Shown here: positions 35,167 through 44,825 of the stretch, piece by piece | Position numbering within the stretch: position 1 is the stretch's first letter | How the letters are laid out: every line of letters begins with the position of its first letter | Source: JAMXLO01 sp963812505 | GTDB lineage: Bacteria; Pseudomonadota; Alphaproteobacteria; Acetobacterales; Acetobacteraceae | Assembly (NCBI GenBank): GCA_963812505.1 | Contig: CAWEVM010000007.1 | Span: 62,001 to 126,000, forward strand | Length of the DNA stretch: 64,000 nt | Direction of reading: 5' to 3' | Notes under the pieces: generated by a model | What the model was told of the DNA's origin: nothing | Database searches by the model: none | What the model saw: the letters and a program-made list of their open reading frames with translations, nothing else | Position numbers and translations under genes: made by a program

Positions 35167-36243
35167 ATGGCCGGTAAACTCACCATTGCGGCGCTGCGCC
35201 GGCACGCGGTGCTGGGATCACTGCTGCCTCCGACAACTTTGGCACGGGCTATCGGCACGGCGGGCTTCGTGCAGGCCGATCCGATCCGTGCACCGGCGCG
35301 CGCGCAGGATCTGATCCTGCGGCATCGTGTGACCGGGTATCGCGCGGGAGATTTGGAAAGGCGCTTCGGTCGGCTCGGGCTGGAGGAGGATTTCCTCTAC
35401 GCCTACGGCTTCATGCCACGCGAGACTCACCGACTGTTGCATCCGCGCGATCCGGCAACTTCCGGGCGCTGGCAGGTGCCCGACGATTTTGCCGCGGAGG
35501 TGCTGGCCTTCGTGCGCGACCGGGGGCCAACTCACCCGGCCGATCTGGAGCAGCGGTTCGGCCGCGAGCGGGCGGTGAACGGTTGGGGCGGCTTCTCGAA
35601 AGCGACAACGCGGGCCTTGCAGAGCCTGCATTACCACGGCCTGTTAAGGGTCGTAGGACGCCGCGACGGCGTCCGCATGTATGAAGCCACAGCGTCGCAA
35701 ATCGACCCCCTGCCTCCCGGGGAACGCGCTCGTCGCATAGCGCTGCTGGCAATCAGCATCCTCGCCCCACTCGGCGACGCCGGACTGGCGGCTACCTTCG
35801 GCCTGCTCAGCCGTGGCGCACCTGGCCTCGGCGGATGGCGGCAGACCGTGGCAGCTCTGCTCCTGTCGGGCGAACTCGAGAGCGGCGAGATCGATGGTGA
35901 GCGGTATTACTGGCCCGCCGGTGGAATCGCGCGCCGAGGCTCACCGCAAGTAGTGCGGCTGCTCGCGCCATTCGACCCGATCGTCTGGGAACGCCGCCGG
36001 TTCGAGCACCTCTGGGGCTGGGACTACCGGTTCGAGGCCTACACCAAACCGGAGCAGCGCCGGTTCGGCTATTACGCCATGCCGCTCCTATGGGGCTACG
36101 ACATCATCGGCTGGGCAAATGTCGGTCTCGTCGCCGGGCGAATGGAGGCGAAGCTCGGCTTCATCGGGACGCGGCCGCGCGATCACGAGTTCCGTCGCGC
36201 CCTGGACGCCGAACTGACAGCGATGGAGAGTTTCCTGACATAG
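35167..36243 (+). CDS. YcaQ/AlkX-like winged-helix protein (DUF1006)
   Basis: 358 residues from the ATG at 35167. Tandem winged-helix domains of the HTH_42/DUF1006 family, with FVQADPIRAPARAQDLILRH near residue 35 and the C-terminal RLLAPFDPIVWERRR. Family members YcaQ/AlkX and AlkZ are DNA glycosylases that unhook interstrand crosslinks; the QAD at the expected place is compatible with the AlkX type. It is the second gene of a likely three-gene unit arsC-like/ycaQ-like/LLM. Confidence 0.85.
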   Translation: MAGKLTIAALRRHAVLGSLLPPTTLARAIGTAGFVQADPIRAPARAQDLILRHRVTGYRAGDLERRFGRLGLEEDFLYAYGFMPRETHRLLHPRDPATSGRWQVPDDFAAEVLAFVRDRGPTHPADLEQRFGRERAVNGWGGFSKATTRALQSLHYHGLLRVVGRRDGVRMYEATASQIDPLPPGERARRIALLAISILAPLGDAGLAATFGLLSRGAPGLGGWRQTVAALLLSGELESGEIDGERYYWPAGGIARRGSPQVVRLLAPFDPIVWERRRFEHLWGWDYRFEAYTKPEQRRFGYYAMPLLWGYDIIGWANVGLVAGRMEAKLGFIGTRPRDHEFRRALDAELTAMESFLT

Positions 36244-36257
36244 TCAGGAGGCCGTCG

Positions 36258-37196
36258 ATGCCGCCGAAGATCGGATACCTGCTGCCGACCCGCGAACAGA
36301 TCATGGAAGGCCGGCCGGATGCCGCCTCGCTGCTGGAACTGGCCGCGCGCGCCGAGGCATTGGGCTACGATTCGGTCTGGGTCGGCGATTCAGTGCTGGC
36401 TCGGCCCCGGCACGACCCGCTGACATTGCTCGCGGGCGTGGCGGGAAGGGTGCCGCGCGTGGCGCTCGGCACCGCTGTCCTGCTTCCCGCGCTGCGCAAC
36501 CCGGTGCTGCTGGCGCATCAGGTGGCAACACTGGATCAGGTGTCGGAGGGGCGCTTCATCCTGGGCGTCGGCATCGCGCGCGACGTGCCGAACATCCGCG
36601 CCGAGTTCGCCGCCTGTGGCGTACCGTTCGAGAGGCGCGTCGGCCGCATGATGGAAGGCCTGCGACTGTGCCGTGCGCTGTGGACCGGCGTGCCAGTGAA
36701 CTGGGACGGCCGCTGGCCCGTGACCGACGGCGTGTTGGCGCCGGTGCCACACCGCACGGGAGGCCCGCCGATCTGGATCGGCGGCAACACGCCGGCGAGC
36801 CTGGAGCGCGTCGGAAAATGGTTCGACGGCTGGTTCCCCAACGCGCCCGACGCGACGGAATTCGCCCATCAATGGCAGGAAGTGCAGTCGATCGCCCGCA
36901 CCGCCGGCCGCGATCCGTCCCGGTTGTCCGCGGCGATGTACTTGACCCTCACCATCGATGAGGATTCCGGTAGCGCGGCGGCGCGAATGGACGCATTCCT
37001 CGAAGGCTACTACGGCGCTCCCGCCGCGGTGCTAAGAAGCCGGCAGGCGGTCTATTCCGGACCCGCACAAGGCGTCGCCGAGTGGCTCGATGGCTACGCG
37101 CGGGCAGGGGCAACCGACCTCATCATGCGCTTCGCCGGCGAGCACGGATGCCATCTGGAAATCCTCGCCCAGGTGCGCGCCAAACTCGGCTGGTGA
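36258..37196 (+). CDS. LLM class flavin-dependent oxidoreductase
   Basis: 312 residues from the ATG at 36258, preceded by AGGAGG. A luciferase-like TIM barrel: GYDSVWVGDSVLARPRHDPL, GTAVLLPALRNPVLLAHQ and FILGVGIARD are typical of F420- or FMN-dependent monooxygenases. Substrate unknown. Follows the YcaQ-like gene by 14 bases. A REP-like element follows its stop. Confidence 0.88.
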   Translation: MPPKIGYLLPTREQIMEGRPDAASLLELAARAEALGYDSVWVGDSVLARPRHDPLTLLAGVAGRVPRVALGTAVLLPALRNPVLLAHQVATLDQVSEGRFILGVGIARDVPNIRAEFAACGVPFERRVGRMMEGLRLCRALWTGVPVNWDGRWPVTDGVLAPVPHRTGGPPIWIGGNTPASLERVGKWFDGWFPNAPDATEFAHQWQEVQSIARTAGRDPSRLSAAMYLTLTIDEDSGSAAARMDAFLEGYYGAPAAVLRSRQAVYSGPAQGVAEWLDGYARAGATDLIMRFAGEHGCHLEILAQVRAKLGW

Positions 37197-37212
37197 AAGC
37201 ATGAAGGAAGGA

Positions 37213-37258
37213 GGGCTCCCCCTCCCCTTGCGGGATGGGGGTCAGCGGGAGGGGGCCG
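37213..37258 (+). repeat. REP-like C/G-rich palindromic element, copy 3
   Basis: CTCCCCCTCCCCTTGCGGGA followed by a G-rich arm sits between the convergent LLM and lyase genes. Same family as the copies near 19561, 23477 and 48440. Confidence 0.75.
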
Positions 37259-37270
37259 CACGGATCGCCA

Positions 37271-38629
37271 TCAGCCCTCCCAACTCCCCACCGCATCCCT
37301 CGCGCGCCCCGCCGCTTCGCGCGCCATCTCCGCGCAAAGTCCGGTGTATTTCGTCGGATCCAGCAGCGCCGCGATCGCCGCCGCATCGAGGTGATCGGTC
37401 ACGCGCCGATCCGCCGCGAGCAGATCGCCGAACGACCGCCCCTCGACAAACGCCGCCTGCGCCGCGTCATACACCACGTCGTGCGCATGTTGCCGCCCAA
37501 TGGTCCCACCCAGCTCCAGCATCACCGCCTCCGCCATGATCAGCCCACCTCCAAGATCGAGATTGCGCCGCATGCGCCCCGGATCGAGCCGCAGCCCGCG
37601 CATCACCTCGCCCAGCCGCGCCAGCATGTCGCCGGTCTCGATGCACGCACGAGCCTCAGCGGAATCCATCATCAGGCTGGTAGTACGGTCCGCCTCATGT
37701 TCCGTCTGCATCGCCTCGAGCGCCAGCGGCACCATCGCCCGCACCTCGGCAGAGGCGGCAATGATGTCCTGGCACAGCTTGGGATTGCGCTTCTGCGGCA
37801 TCGTGGAACTACCGACGGTGCCGGGCGGCACCGGCTCTTCCACCTCGCCGAATTCGGTCTTCATCAGCGTATAGACCTCGCGACCGATCTTGCCGCACGT
37901 CGCCGCCAACAGGCCGAGCAAACAGATGTTCTCCGCGAGGTGATCGCCGAGCGCGCGCGACGGCACGGTCATCGTGCCGAAGCCAAGCTGTTTGCCGATC
38001 CCTGCCTGCACAGGTGGCCCCTGCTTGCCGAGCGAGGCGAAGGTCCCCGCGCCGCCACCCAGCATCGCCACGAACAGTCGGGGCGCAGCCTGACGCAGCC
38101 GCTCGACATGACGCAGCAGCTCGTCGATCCACACCGCGACCTTGTAGCCAAAGGTCGCCGGCACCGCGTGCTGGCCATGCGTCCGTCCAGCCATCGGCAA
38201 GTCCGCGCCGCGTTCGGCCAGATCGGCCATCGCTGTCAGCGCCTCGCCTATCAGCCGGAGGAAGATGCGGTGCGCCTGCCGCAGCACCAGCAGGTCGCCG
38301 GTCTGCGTGATGTTCTGCGTCGTCGCACCCCAGTGCACCCAACCGCCATGCTTCTCACCCACCACACGCGACAACTCCCAGACCAGCGGCACGATGGTGT
38401 GGCCGGTCCGGGCGAAACCCTCGTCGATGCGCGCGCGATCCAGCAGTTCCAGCCGCGCGGCCCGTGCGATCGCCTCGGCCGCATCCGCCGGGATGATGCC
38501 GAGCTCGGCCTGCGCGCGTGCCAACGCGACCTCCACGTCGAGCCATGCCTGCCAGCGGTTCTCCAACCGATACAGCGCGCGGATGCCCGGATCAGAGACG
38601 CGCGTGGCCGTCGGCAGTTGATCGCTCAT
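37271..38629 (-). CDS. Adenylosuccinate lyase / 3-carboxy-cis,cis-muconate cycloisomerase family protein
   Basis: 452 residues of the fumarase/aspartase superfamily. The signature GSSTMPQKRNPK near residue 275 carries the catalytic Ser loop, and GRTHGQHAVPATFG holds the conserved His. The closest groups are PurB and the CMLE (PcaB) cycloisomerases; the WVHWGATTQNITQTGDLLVL segment fits CMLE-like members. No pca or pur genes are nearby, so the reaction is unresolved. Confidence 0.85.
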   Translation of the reverse strand: MSDQLPTATRVSDPGIRALYRLENRWQAWLDVEVALARAQAELGIIPADAAEAIARAARLELLDRARIDEGFARTGHTIVPLVWELSRVVGEKHGGWVHWGATTQNITQTGDLLVLRQAHRIFLRLIGEALTAMADLAERGADLPMAGRTHGQHAVPATFGYKVAVWIDELLRHVERLRQAAPRLFVAMLGGGAGTFASLGKQGPPVQAGIGKQLGFGTMTVPSRALGDHLAENICLLGLLAATCGKIGREVYTLMKTEFGEVEEPVPPGTVGSSTMPQKRNPKLCQDIIAASAEVRAMVPLALEAMQTEHEADRTTSLMMDSAEARACIETGDMLARLGEVMRGLRLDPGRMRRNLDLGGGLIMAEAVMLELGGTIGRQHAHDVVYDAAQAAFVEGRSFGDLLAADRRVTDHLDAAAIAALLDPTKYTGLCAEMAREAAGRARDAVGSWEG

Positions 38630-38741
38630 CGCGTTTCGCTCCCTAATTGCTCCTCGGGACCAATCTACCGATGCTCGCTCGAATGTGCATCCTATCGGAC
38701 GCGGCCATGATCAGTGATACGGGATGCCATGAACCATGGCG

Positions 38742-41408
38742 CTACACGCGCGTCTGATCGCGCTCAAATGCCGCCGCTACACCGCCGGCCAAGAGCGTTG
38801 CGGCATCGAGCTTTCCGAAGACTTCGATCAGAGTGGCGGCCACTCCGGTCCAGCCGGTCTGGTGACTGGCTCCAATGCCGGCACCATTGTCGCCGTGGAA
38901 GTACTCGTAGAAAAGCAGATTGTCCCGCCAGTGGGCATCGCGCTGGAATTGTTCGCTGCCACCGAAGACCGGGCGCCGTCCACCATCGGAGAGAAAGATG
39001 CGCGTCAGCCGAGCGGCGATCTCTTTGGCAACCTCGAACAGGTTCATCAGGTTGCCCGAGCCCGTGGGGCATTCGATCTTGAAGTTGTCACCATAGTAAG
39101 CAAAGTAATGCAGCAAGGCTCGGATGATCAGGGCATTCACCGGCATCCAGATCGGCCCTCGCCAGTTGGAATTTCCGCCAAACATGCCCGAGTCCGATTC
39201 CGCCGGCAGATAGGCTACGCGGTAATCCTGGCCACCCACAGAAAACACATAGGGATGCTCGGCGTGATAACGCGACAGGGAGCGAATACCATAGGCACTG
39301 AGGAACTCATTCTCGTCGAGCATGCGGGTCAGGATGCGCCGCAACCGGCCTTCGTTGACCAAGCCAATGATGCCGCGCTCTGCGACACCGAAGTGTCCAG
39401 GACCGGTCGCATGGATCGCGTCGCGCAGTTCCGGCATACGTCTCAAGCGATCGAACAACTGTCCCGTTAGATCCGGCACGCGCTCGCGCTGCCACTTCTC
39501 CACGATTGTCACGGCGCACATTGGCAACAGGCCCACCATCGAACGAACCTTGAGCCTGGTCGAATTGCCATCCGGCAGCCGCAGCATGTCGTAGTAGAAG
39601 CCATCCTGCTCGTCCCACAGTCCGTCCGTACCCATGCCGTTCATGGCGCGGGCAATCAGCAGGAACTCAATCAAGTAGTTGCTTGCCAATTTCTCGTAAG
39701 TGCGATCGTGCGCCGCAAGTTCGAAGGCAATCTCTGTCATGTTTTGACAGAACAGTGCGACCCACGCAGTGCCGTCTGCCTGTTCCAGATACCCACCAGT
39801 CGGCAGCGGCGCACTGCGATCAAACACCCCGATGTTGTCGAGCCCGAGGAATCCTCCCTCGAACAAGCTCCGACCGAAGCGGTCCTTGCGATTGACCCAC
39901 CAGCCGAAATTCGAGGTGAGCTTGCCGAAGACGCCCTTGAGGAAATCAAGGTCGGTCGTGCCGCGAAGCGCCTGCTCCATGCGATAGGTATAGATCGCAG
40001 CCCAAGCCTGTACCGGCGGGTTGACATCGCTGAAATTCCATTCGTAAGCCGGGATCTGTCCAGTGGGATGCAGGTATAATTGGTCGAGCAGTAGATCGAG
40101 CTGCTGCTTGGCAAAATCAGGATCGACGCTCGACAGAGCCAGTGTGTGGAACGCCAAATCCCAGGCGGCGAACCACGGATATTCCCATTTGTCCGGCATC
40201 GAGATCACGTCATCCGCGATCATATGGAACCACTCGCGATTGCGGGGCGGTGCGTTTCCATGTTCGTCAATCCACTTATCGACGTCAAAGAGGAAGTACT
40301 GCTTGCTCCACAGCATTCCAGCCAGCGCCTGCCGCATCACATTGGCCGCATCTTCGCCGACAGAGGGCGGCGTGATCGCCCGATAGAACGCATCGGCCTC
40401 AATTCGCCGCTGCTCCACTATCTGATCGAAGTCGTTGAAATGACCCTTCGCCATATCGTTCAGCCGCAGGCGGATCACAACACTCGCGCCGGCCCCCACA
40501 TCGACGCGGTAGTGCGCGGCGGCCTTGGTTCCTGTTTTGCCTGGATTGACTGCTTCCCGATTTCCCAACACCACGGAATCGTTGATCCCATCCTTGGTAT
40601 AAGGCGATGGGTTGGGGGTGCCAAAGATGCGTTGGTTGTTCGTCTCGTTCTCTGTGAACAATAGGGTCGGACGCCCGTCGCAATGCAGATTGAGACCCGA
40701 CGATGCCACGATCGCGCCATCGACCTGCCGGAGAGAAGGCTTTGGCTGATCTGGCCACCATGTCCAGGTGTTGCGGAACCACAGAGTAGGCAGCACATGC
40801 AACGGTGCCGCGTCCGCTCCGCGATTGTGCACACTGATTCTGATGAGGATATCGTCGGGAGCGGCCTTGGCGTACTCCACGAAGACATCGAAATATCGAT
40901 CGTCATTGAACACGCCGGTATCGATCAATTCGTACTCTGGATCGGTCCGGCTGCGCTGGTGATTCGTAGCAACAAGATTGTCGTATGGATAGGCTTGTTG
41001 AGGGTATTTGTAGAGGCATTTCATGTACGAGTGGGTGGGTGTGGCATCGAGGTAGAAGTAGTACTCCTTCACATCCTCCCCGTGATTGCCCTCGCTGTTG
41101 GTCAGGCCGAACAGTCGCTCCTTGAGGATCGGGTCCTTCTCATTCCACAAGGCGACAGCCATGCACTGCCGCTGTTTGTCATCGCTAAAACCAGCGAGGC
41201 CGTCCTCGCCCCAATGATAGGCGCGCGACCGCGCGTGATCGTGCGTGAAATAGTTCCATGCGTTGCCGTCCGTACTGTAATCCTCGCGCACAGTTCCCCA
41301 CTGGCGCTCGCTGAGATATGGTCCCCACTTCTTCCAACCGGCTTGCTTGTCATCCAGGCGCATCTGCTCGGTGGTCGTTGCTTGTTTTGGAGTGGCGGGT
41401 TCAGGCAA
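38742..41408 (-). CDS. MGH1-type glycoside hydrolase (GH63-like glucosidase)
   Basis: 888 residues from a TTG at 41408, which has AGGAGA at good spacing; an ATG at 41363 is also possible. The N-terminal beta-sandwich opens WGPYLSERQWGTVREDYSTD. The C-terminal (alpha/alpha)6 domain includes MPDKWEYPWFAAWDLAFH, AYEWNFSDVNPPVQAWA and NSNWRGPIWMPVNALI, as in MGH1/GH63 alpha-glucosidases that act on glucosylglycerate or related glucosides. Cytosolic, no signal peptide. Composition is visibly more A/T-rich than flanking genes, suggesting different origin. Confidence 0.87.
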   Translation of the reverse strand: MPEPATPKQATTTEQMRLDDKQAGWKKWGPYLSERQWGTVREDYSTDGNAWNYFTHDHARSRAYHWGEDGLAGFSDDKQRQCMAVALWNEKDPILKERLFGLTNSEGNHGEDVKEYYFYLDATPTHSYMKCLYKYPQQAYPYDNLVATNHQRSRTDPEYELIDTGVFNDDRYFDVFVEYAKAAPDDILIRISVHNRGADAAPLHVLPTLWFRNTWTWWPDQPKPSLRQVDGAIVASSGLNLHCDGRPTLLFTENETNNQRIFGTPNPSPYTKDGINDSVVLGNREAVNPGKTGTKAAAHYRVDVGAGASVVIRLRLNDMAKGHFNDFDQIVEQRRIEADAFYRAITPPSVGEDAANVMRQALAGMLWSKQYFLFDVDKWIDEHGNAPPRNREWFHMIADDVISMPDKWEYPWFAAWDLAFHTLALSSVDPDFAKQQLDLLLDQLYLHPTGQIPAYEWNFSDVNPPVQAWAAIYTYRMEQALRGTTDLDFLKGVFGKLTSNFGWWVNRKDRFGRSLFEGGFLGLDNIGVFDRSAPLPTGGYLEQADGTAWVALFCQNMTEIAFELAAHDRTYEKLASNYLIEFLLIARAMNGMGTDGLWDEQDGFYYDMLRLPDGNSTRLKVRSMVGLLPMCAVTIVEKWQRERVPDLTGQLFDRLRRMPELRDAIHATGPGHFGVAERGIIGLVNEGRLRRILTRMLDENEFLSAYGIRSLSRYHAEHPYVFSVGGQDYRVAYLPAESDSGMFGGNSNWRGPIWMPVNALIIRALLHYFAYYGDNFKIECPTGSGNLMNLFEVAKEIAARLTRIFLSDGGRRPVFGGSEQFQRDAHWRDNLLFYEYFHGDNGAGIGASHQTGWTGVAATLIEVFGKLDAATLLAGGVAAAFERDQTRV

Positions 41409-41581
41409 CGGTCTTCTCCTGCAATAAGCATCTGGTGTGCAAAGCGTTTGCTTGTCGCCCTCCAGGACGATGAGCTTGGGCCGTCGGCTGTGCAAGGCGG
41501 CATTGAGGTTCGACCATCAATTGCCCCAACTCGACGCGGTCATTGAAGTGTGTCGTCGTAGTAACGAGACGCGGCCCCAAC

Positions 41582-44500
41582 TCACCCGCCGGCAATGATG
41601 TCCCTGATGCGACCGGCGAGTTGGTCGAGCGCGAACGGCTTGGTCATCACATGCATGCCGGGTTCCAGATCACCGCCACTCATCACCGACTGTTCCGCGT
41701 AGCCGGTGATGAACAGCACCTTCAGGTTCGGCCGCGCCATCCGTACAGTATCCGCCAGTTGCCTGCCGTTCATCCCGCCGGGCAGCCCGACATCGGTGAC
41801 CAGCAGGTCGATCCGGGTGTCGGACCACAACACCTCCAGCGCCGCCGCGCCGTCTTGCGCAGCGATCGCTGTGTAGCCCACATCCTCAAGCACCTCGGTG
41901 ATCAGCTTACGCAGCGGCGCCTCGTCATCGACGATCAGCACGGTCTCGCCCTGGCCCGTGATCGGCTCGGCCGTCGCCGGCTTCTCCGGCAGCACGATGT
42001 CCGCCCCGGCGTGGGGCGGGAAATATAGTTGCACCGTGGTGCCACATGCCGGCTGTGACCAGATGCGCACCTGACCACCGGACTGCCGCACGAAGCCATG
42101 CACCATCGACAGGCCCAGGCCGGTACCCTCGCCCAGCGGCTTGGTGGTGAAGAACGGATCGAAGGCGCGCGCCGCTACCTCGGGTGGCATACCGCTGCCG
42201 GAGTCGCTGACATGAAGTGCGACATACCGGCCGGGCGGCAGATCGTTCGCCTCGTCTGCGTCCAGCCTCGCCGCACGGGTCTCGATCGTCAGCCTACCGC
42301 CATCCGGCATGGCATCACGCGCGTTGATGCACAGGTTCAGCAGAGCGTTCTCGAGTTGGTTCTGATCGACAAGAATGCTCTCCAATCCAGGCTCCGCGAT
42401 CACCTCGACTTCGATCGACGGGCCCACCGTGCGGCGGATCAGCTCCACCATGCCAGCGACCAGCCGGCTGACGTCCGTAGGCATCGCGGCAAGCACCTGC
42501 CGCCGGGAGAACGCCAGCAGCCGATGCGTCAGAACCGCTGCCCGCCTCGTGGCGGCCTGAGCCGCTGCGACATGGCGGCCGAGCTGCCCGATCTCGCCCC
42601 GCGCCAGGCGGCTCTCCAGCAGTTCCAGGCTGCCACTGATGCCGGTGAGCATATTGTTGAAGTCGTGCGCGAGACCGCCGGTGAGCTGGCCGACCGCCTC
42701 CATCTTCTGCACCTGACGCAGCTGTTCCTCGGCGTCCCGGCGTTCAGTGAGATCGACTGCCTCGGGAACGATCGCGATGACCTCGCCGGCCGCGTTGCGC
42801 ACCGGGCGCATGGCGAAATCGAACGCTCGCCGACCGGTCGGCAGGTTCACCACGAATTCCAGTCGCACTGTCTGCCCCGCGGCAACCAGCGGGATGGCCG
42901 CGGCAACCTGTTCCGGCATGCCAGGGGTGCCGGCGAACCAAGGCGTTTCCCAGAACGGCTTGCCGACCACGTCCTCCAACTGTGCCTCGATCCCCGCCAG
43001 CGACGTCGGATTTGCGTCGAGCAGGATGCCGTCCGGGGTCATCAGCCCCTGGTACAGGAAGGTCGTCTCGAAGACTGAGCGCATGCGGGCCATCGATAGC
43101 TCAAGCGACGCGGTCCTTTCGTTTTCCGCCGTCACGTCGCGTCCGACACCATGGATCAGGTCGTCGGCCACCACCGTCGTCCAGGTGATCGAGCGGTAGC
43201 TGCCGTCCTTGTGCAGGAACCGGTTATGGATGCGCGGGAGCGCGACACCTTCGGCGAGCAGTCTGGCATTCTGCGCGCACCTGTCGCGGTCATCCGGGTG
43301 GATGAAATCGGCGATGTGGCTCCCCACCAGTTCCTGTCCCGCCCAGCCAAGCATGCTGGTCCACGCCGGATTGACCTCCTTTATGATCCGGTCGAGCCGC
43401 AGCACGAGCGTGAGGTCGGCGGAGATCTGCCACAACCGGTCACGATCCACGGTCCGCTCGGCGACCAGCCTCTCCAGTTCCTCATATCGGCGCTTGCTCG
43501 CGTCACGCGCCGCGACAATTTCGCTGACATCCACAAAAGCGCCGACCGCGCCGCGCGGCTTGCCCGACGCGTCGAATAGCGGCGCCGCGTGACCATAGAT
43601 GTGCATCGCGTCGCCATCGTCGAAGGCGAGTTCCAGTTCGAACCCGCGGACGTCCTTGCCGGTTGCCGCCGCCTTCTGCACCGGCAGATCCTCCGGCGCG
43701 ATTTCCCCCCCGTCCTTCAGCGCGCGGAAGTTCCGCGGCGCCTCTTCGCCAGCCGATTTGGATGGATTGGCACCGTGCGGAAGCCGCAGCAGTTCGTTGC
43801 AGGTGCGGTTGCCGGTCATCATCCGGCACTCGGGGTCCAAAGCCACAAACACCGCCGCCGGCACCGCGTCGAGCACTGCCTGCAACTCCTCCGCCCGCTC
43901 GCGCAACGCCTCCTGGATGCGTTTACGTTCGGTCACATCCTCGACGACGACACTGATGCTGACGACCTTCCCGGCCGCATCCTTCTGCGGCAGCCACTGC
44001 GCGATCCAATAACGGCGCACCCCGGGCCGTGCCGGCGTTTCACCCGTGACCTCCACGTCGTGCATTGGCTCGCCGGTCGCCACCACCTGCCGGCCGACGG
44101 CTTCCAGGACGTCAGCCACAGCCGGCGCCAGATCACGGATCCGCTTGCCTATATGCGCGGCGACCGGAACGCCGTGGATTTGCGCCATCCGCTCATTGAC
44201 GCGAAGGAAGTAGAGACCGGGGCTGAGGATCGCCAGACCGATCGGCGCCGCGGCATAGATTGCTTCCAACTCCGCCAGTTGCTGCCGCGACTGCTCCTCG
44301 CTGTCACGCAGAGCCTGTTCCTGGCGCTTTTGCTCGCTGATATCGCGGAAATAGACGGCGATCCCGTCGCCACACGGGTAAATGCTGTTCTCGAACCACA
44401 TGCCGAGGGGCGCGTAGAACTCCTCGCAGCGCACAGGGAAACGCTGCACCATCGCCTTCCGGCACGAAGCTGCGAACGCACCGTCGGCCGGCTGTGGCAG

Positions 44501-44698
44501 TTCCTGCCAGATGTTCTTGCCCAACAGGTCGCGGCCGGGAGCCAGCATCGCCTTCGCGCGCTCGTTCAGGTAGACGAAGCGTCCGTCGCGGTCGAGCACG
44601 ATCACACTGTCGGTCGTGCTCTCGAGCACCGCCGTGGCGTTGATGGTGAATCCGCCCTCGCTTCTGCTTTGGCTAGCATCAGGCCGGGCGCTGAGCAT
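41582..44698 (-). CDS. Hybrid sensor histidine kinase with about five PAS domains
   Basis: About 1038 residues from the ATG at 44698, which has AGGAG five bases upstream; the frame is open to a GTG at 44758. Five PAS/PAC modules occupy about residues 15-665. The dimerisation His is in GGLAHDFNNML near residue 676, an HATPase follows (N-box LLNLCINARDAMPDGG, G-box GTGLGLSMV), then a receiver domain with phospho-Asp in LLVTDVGLPGGMNG near residue 966. No transmembrane segment, so it senses cytosolic signals. No partner regulator is adjacent. Confidence 0.92.
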   Translation of the reverse strand: MLSARPDASQSRSEGGFTINATAVLESTTDSVIVLDRDGRFVYLNERAKAMLAPGRDLLGKNIWQELPQPADGAFAASCRKAMVQRFPVRCEEFYAPLGMWFENSIYPCGDGIAVYFRDISEQKRQEQALRDSEEQSRQQLAELEAIYAAAPIGLAILSPGLYFLRVNERMAQIHGVPVAAHIGKRIRDLAPAVADVLEAVGRQVVATGEPMHDVEVTGETPARPGVRRYWIAQWLPQKDAAGKVVSISVVVEDVTERKRIQEALRERAEELQAVLDAVPAAVFVALDPECRMMTGNRTCNELLRLPHGANPSKSAGEEAPRNFRALKDGGEIAPEDLPVQKAAATGKDVRGFELELAFDDGDAMHIYGHAAPLFDASGKPRGAVGAFVDVSEIVAARDASKRRYEELERLVAERTVDRDRLWQISADLTLVLRLDRIIKEVNPAWTSMLGWAGQELVGSHIADFIHPDDRDRCAQNARLLAEGVALPRIHNRFLHKDGSYRSITWTTVVADDLIHGVGRDVTAENERTASLELSMARMRSVFETTFLYQGLMTPDGILLDANPTSLAGIEAQLEDVVGKPFWETPWFAGTPGMPEQVAAAIPLVAAGQTVRLEFVVNLPTGRRAFDFAMRPVRNAAGEVIAIVPEAVDLTERRDAEEQLRQVQKMEAVGQLTGGLAHDFNNMLTGISGSLELLESRLARGEIGQLGRHVAAAQAATRRAAVLTHRLLAFSRRQVLAAMPTDVSRLVAGMVELIRRTVGPSIEVEVIAEPGLESILVDQNQLENALLNLCINARDAMPDGGRLTIETRAARLDADEANDLPPGRYVALHVSDSGSGMPPEVAARAFDPFFTTKPLGEGTGLGLSMVHGFVRQSGGQVRIWSQPACGTTVQLYFPPHAGADIVLPEKPATAEPITGQGETVLIVDDEAPLRKLITEVLEDVGYTAIAAQDGAAALEVLWSDTRIDLLVTDVGLPGGMNGRQLADTVRMARPNLKVLFITGYAEQSVMSGGDLEPGMHVMTKPFALDQLAGRIRDIIAGG

Positions 44699-44825
44699 CG
44701 TAACTCCTACGAGATGGCGCACAGCGCTGGTGCGCTTCGGTGCGAGCGTTGGAACCACGTCATTTCGCGGGACACGGAATCTCCAGCGCCTGCCGTGCCG
44801 CTGTCAAGGCAGCCCCTGCCCTGGC

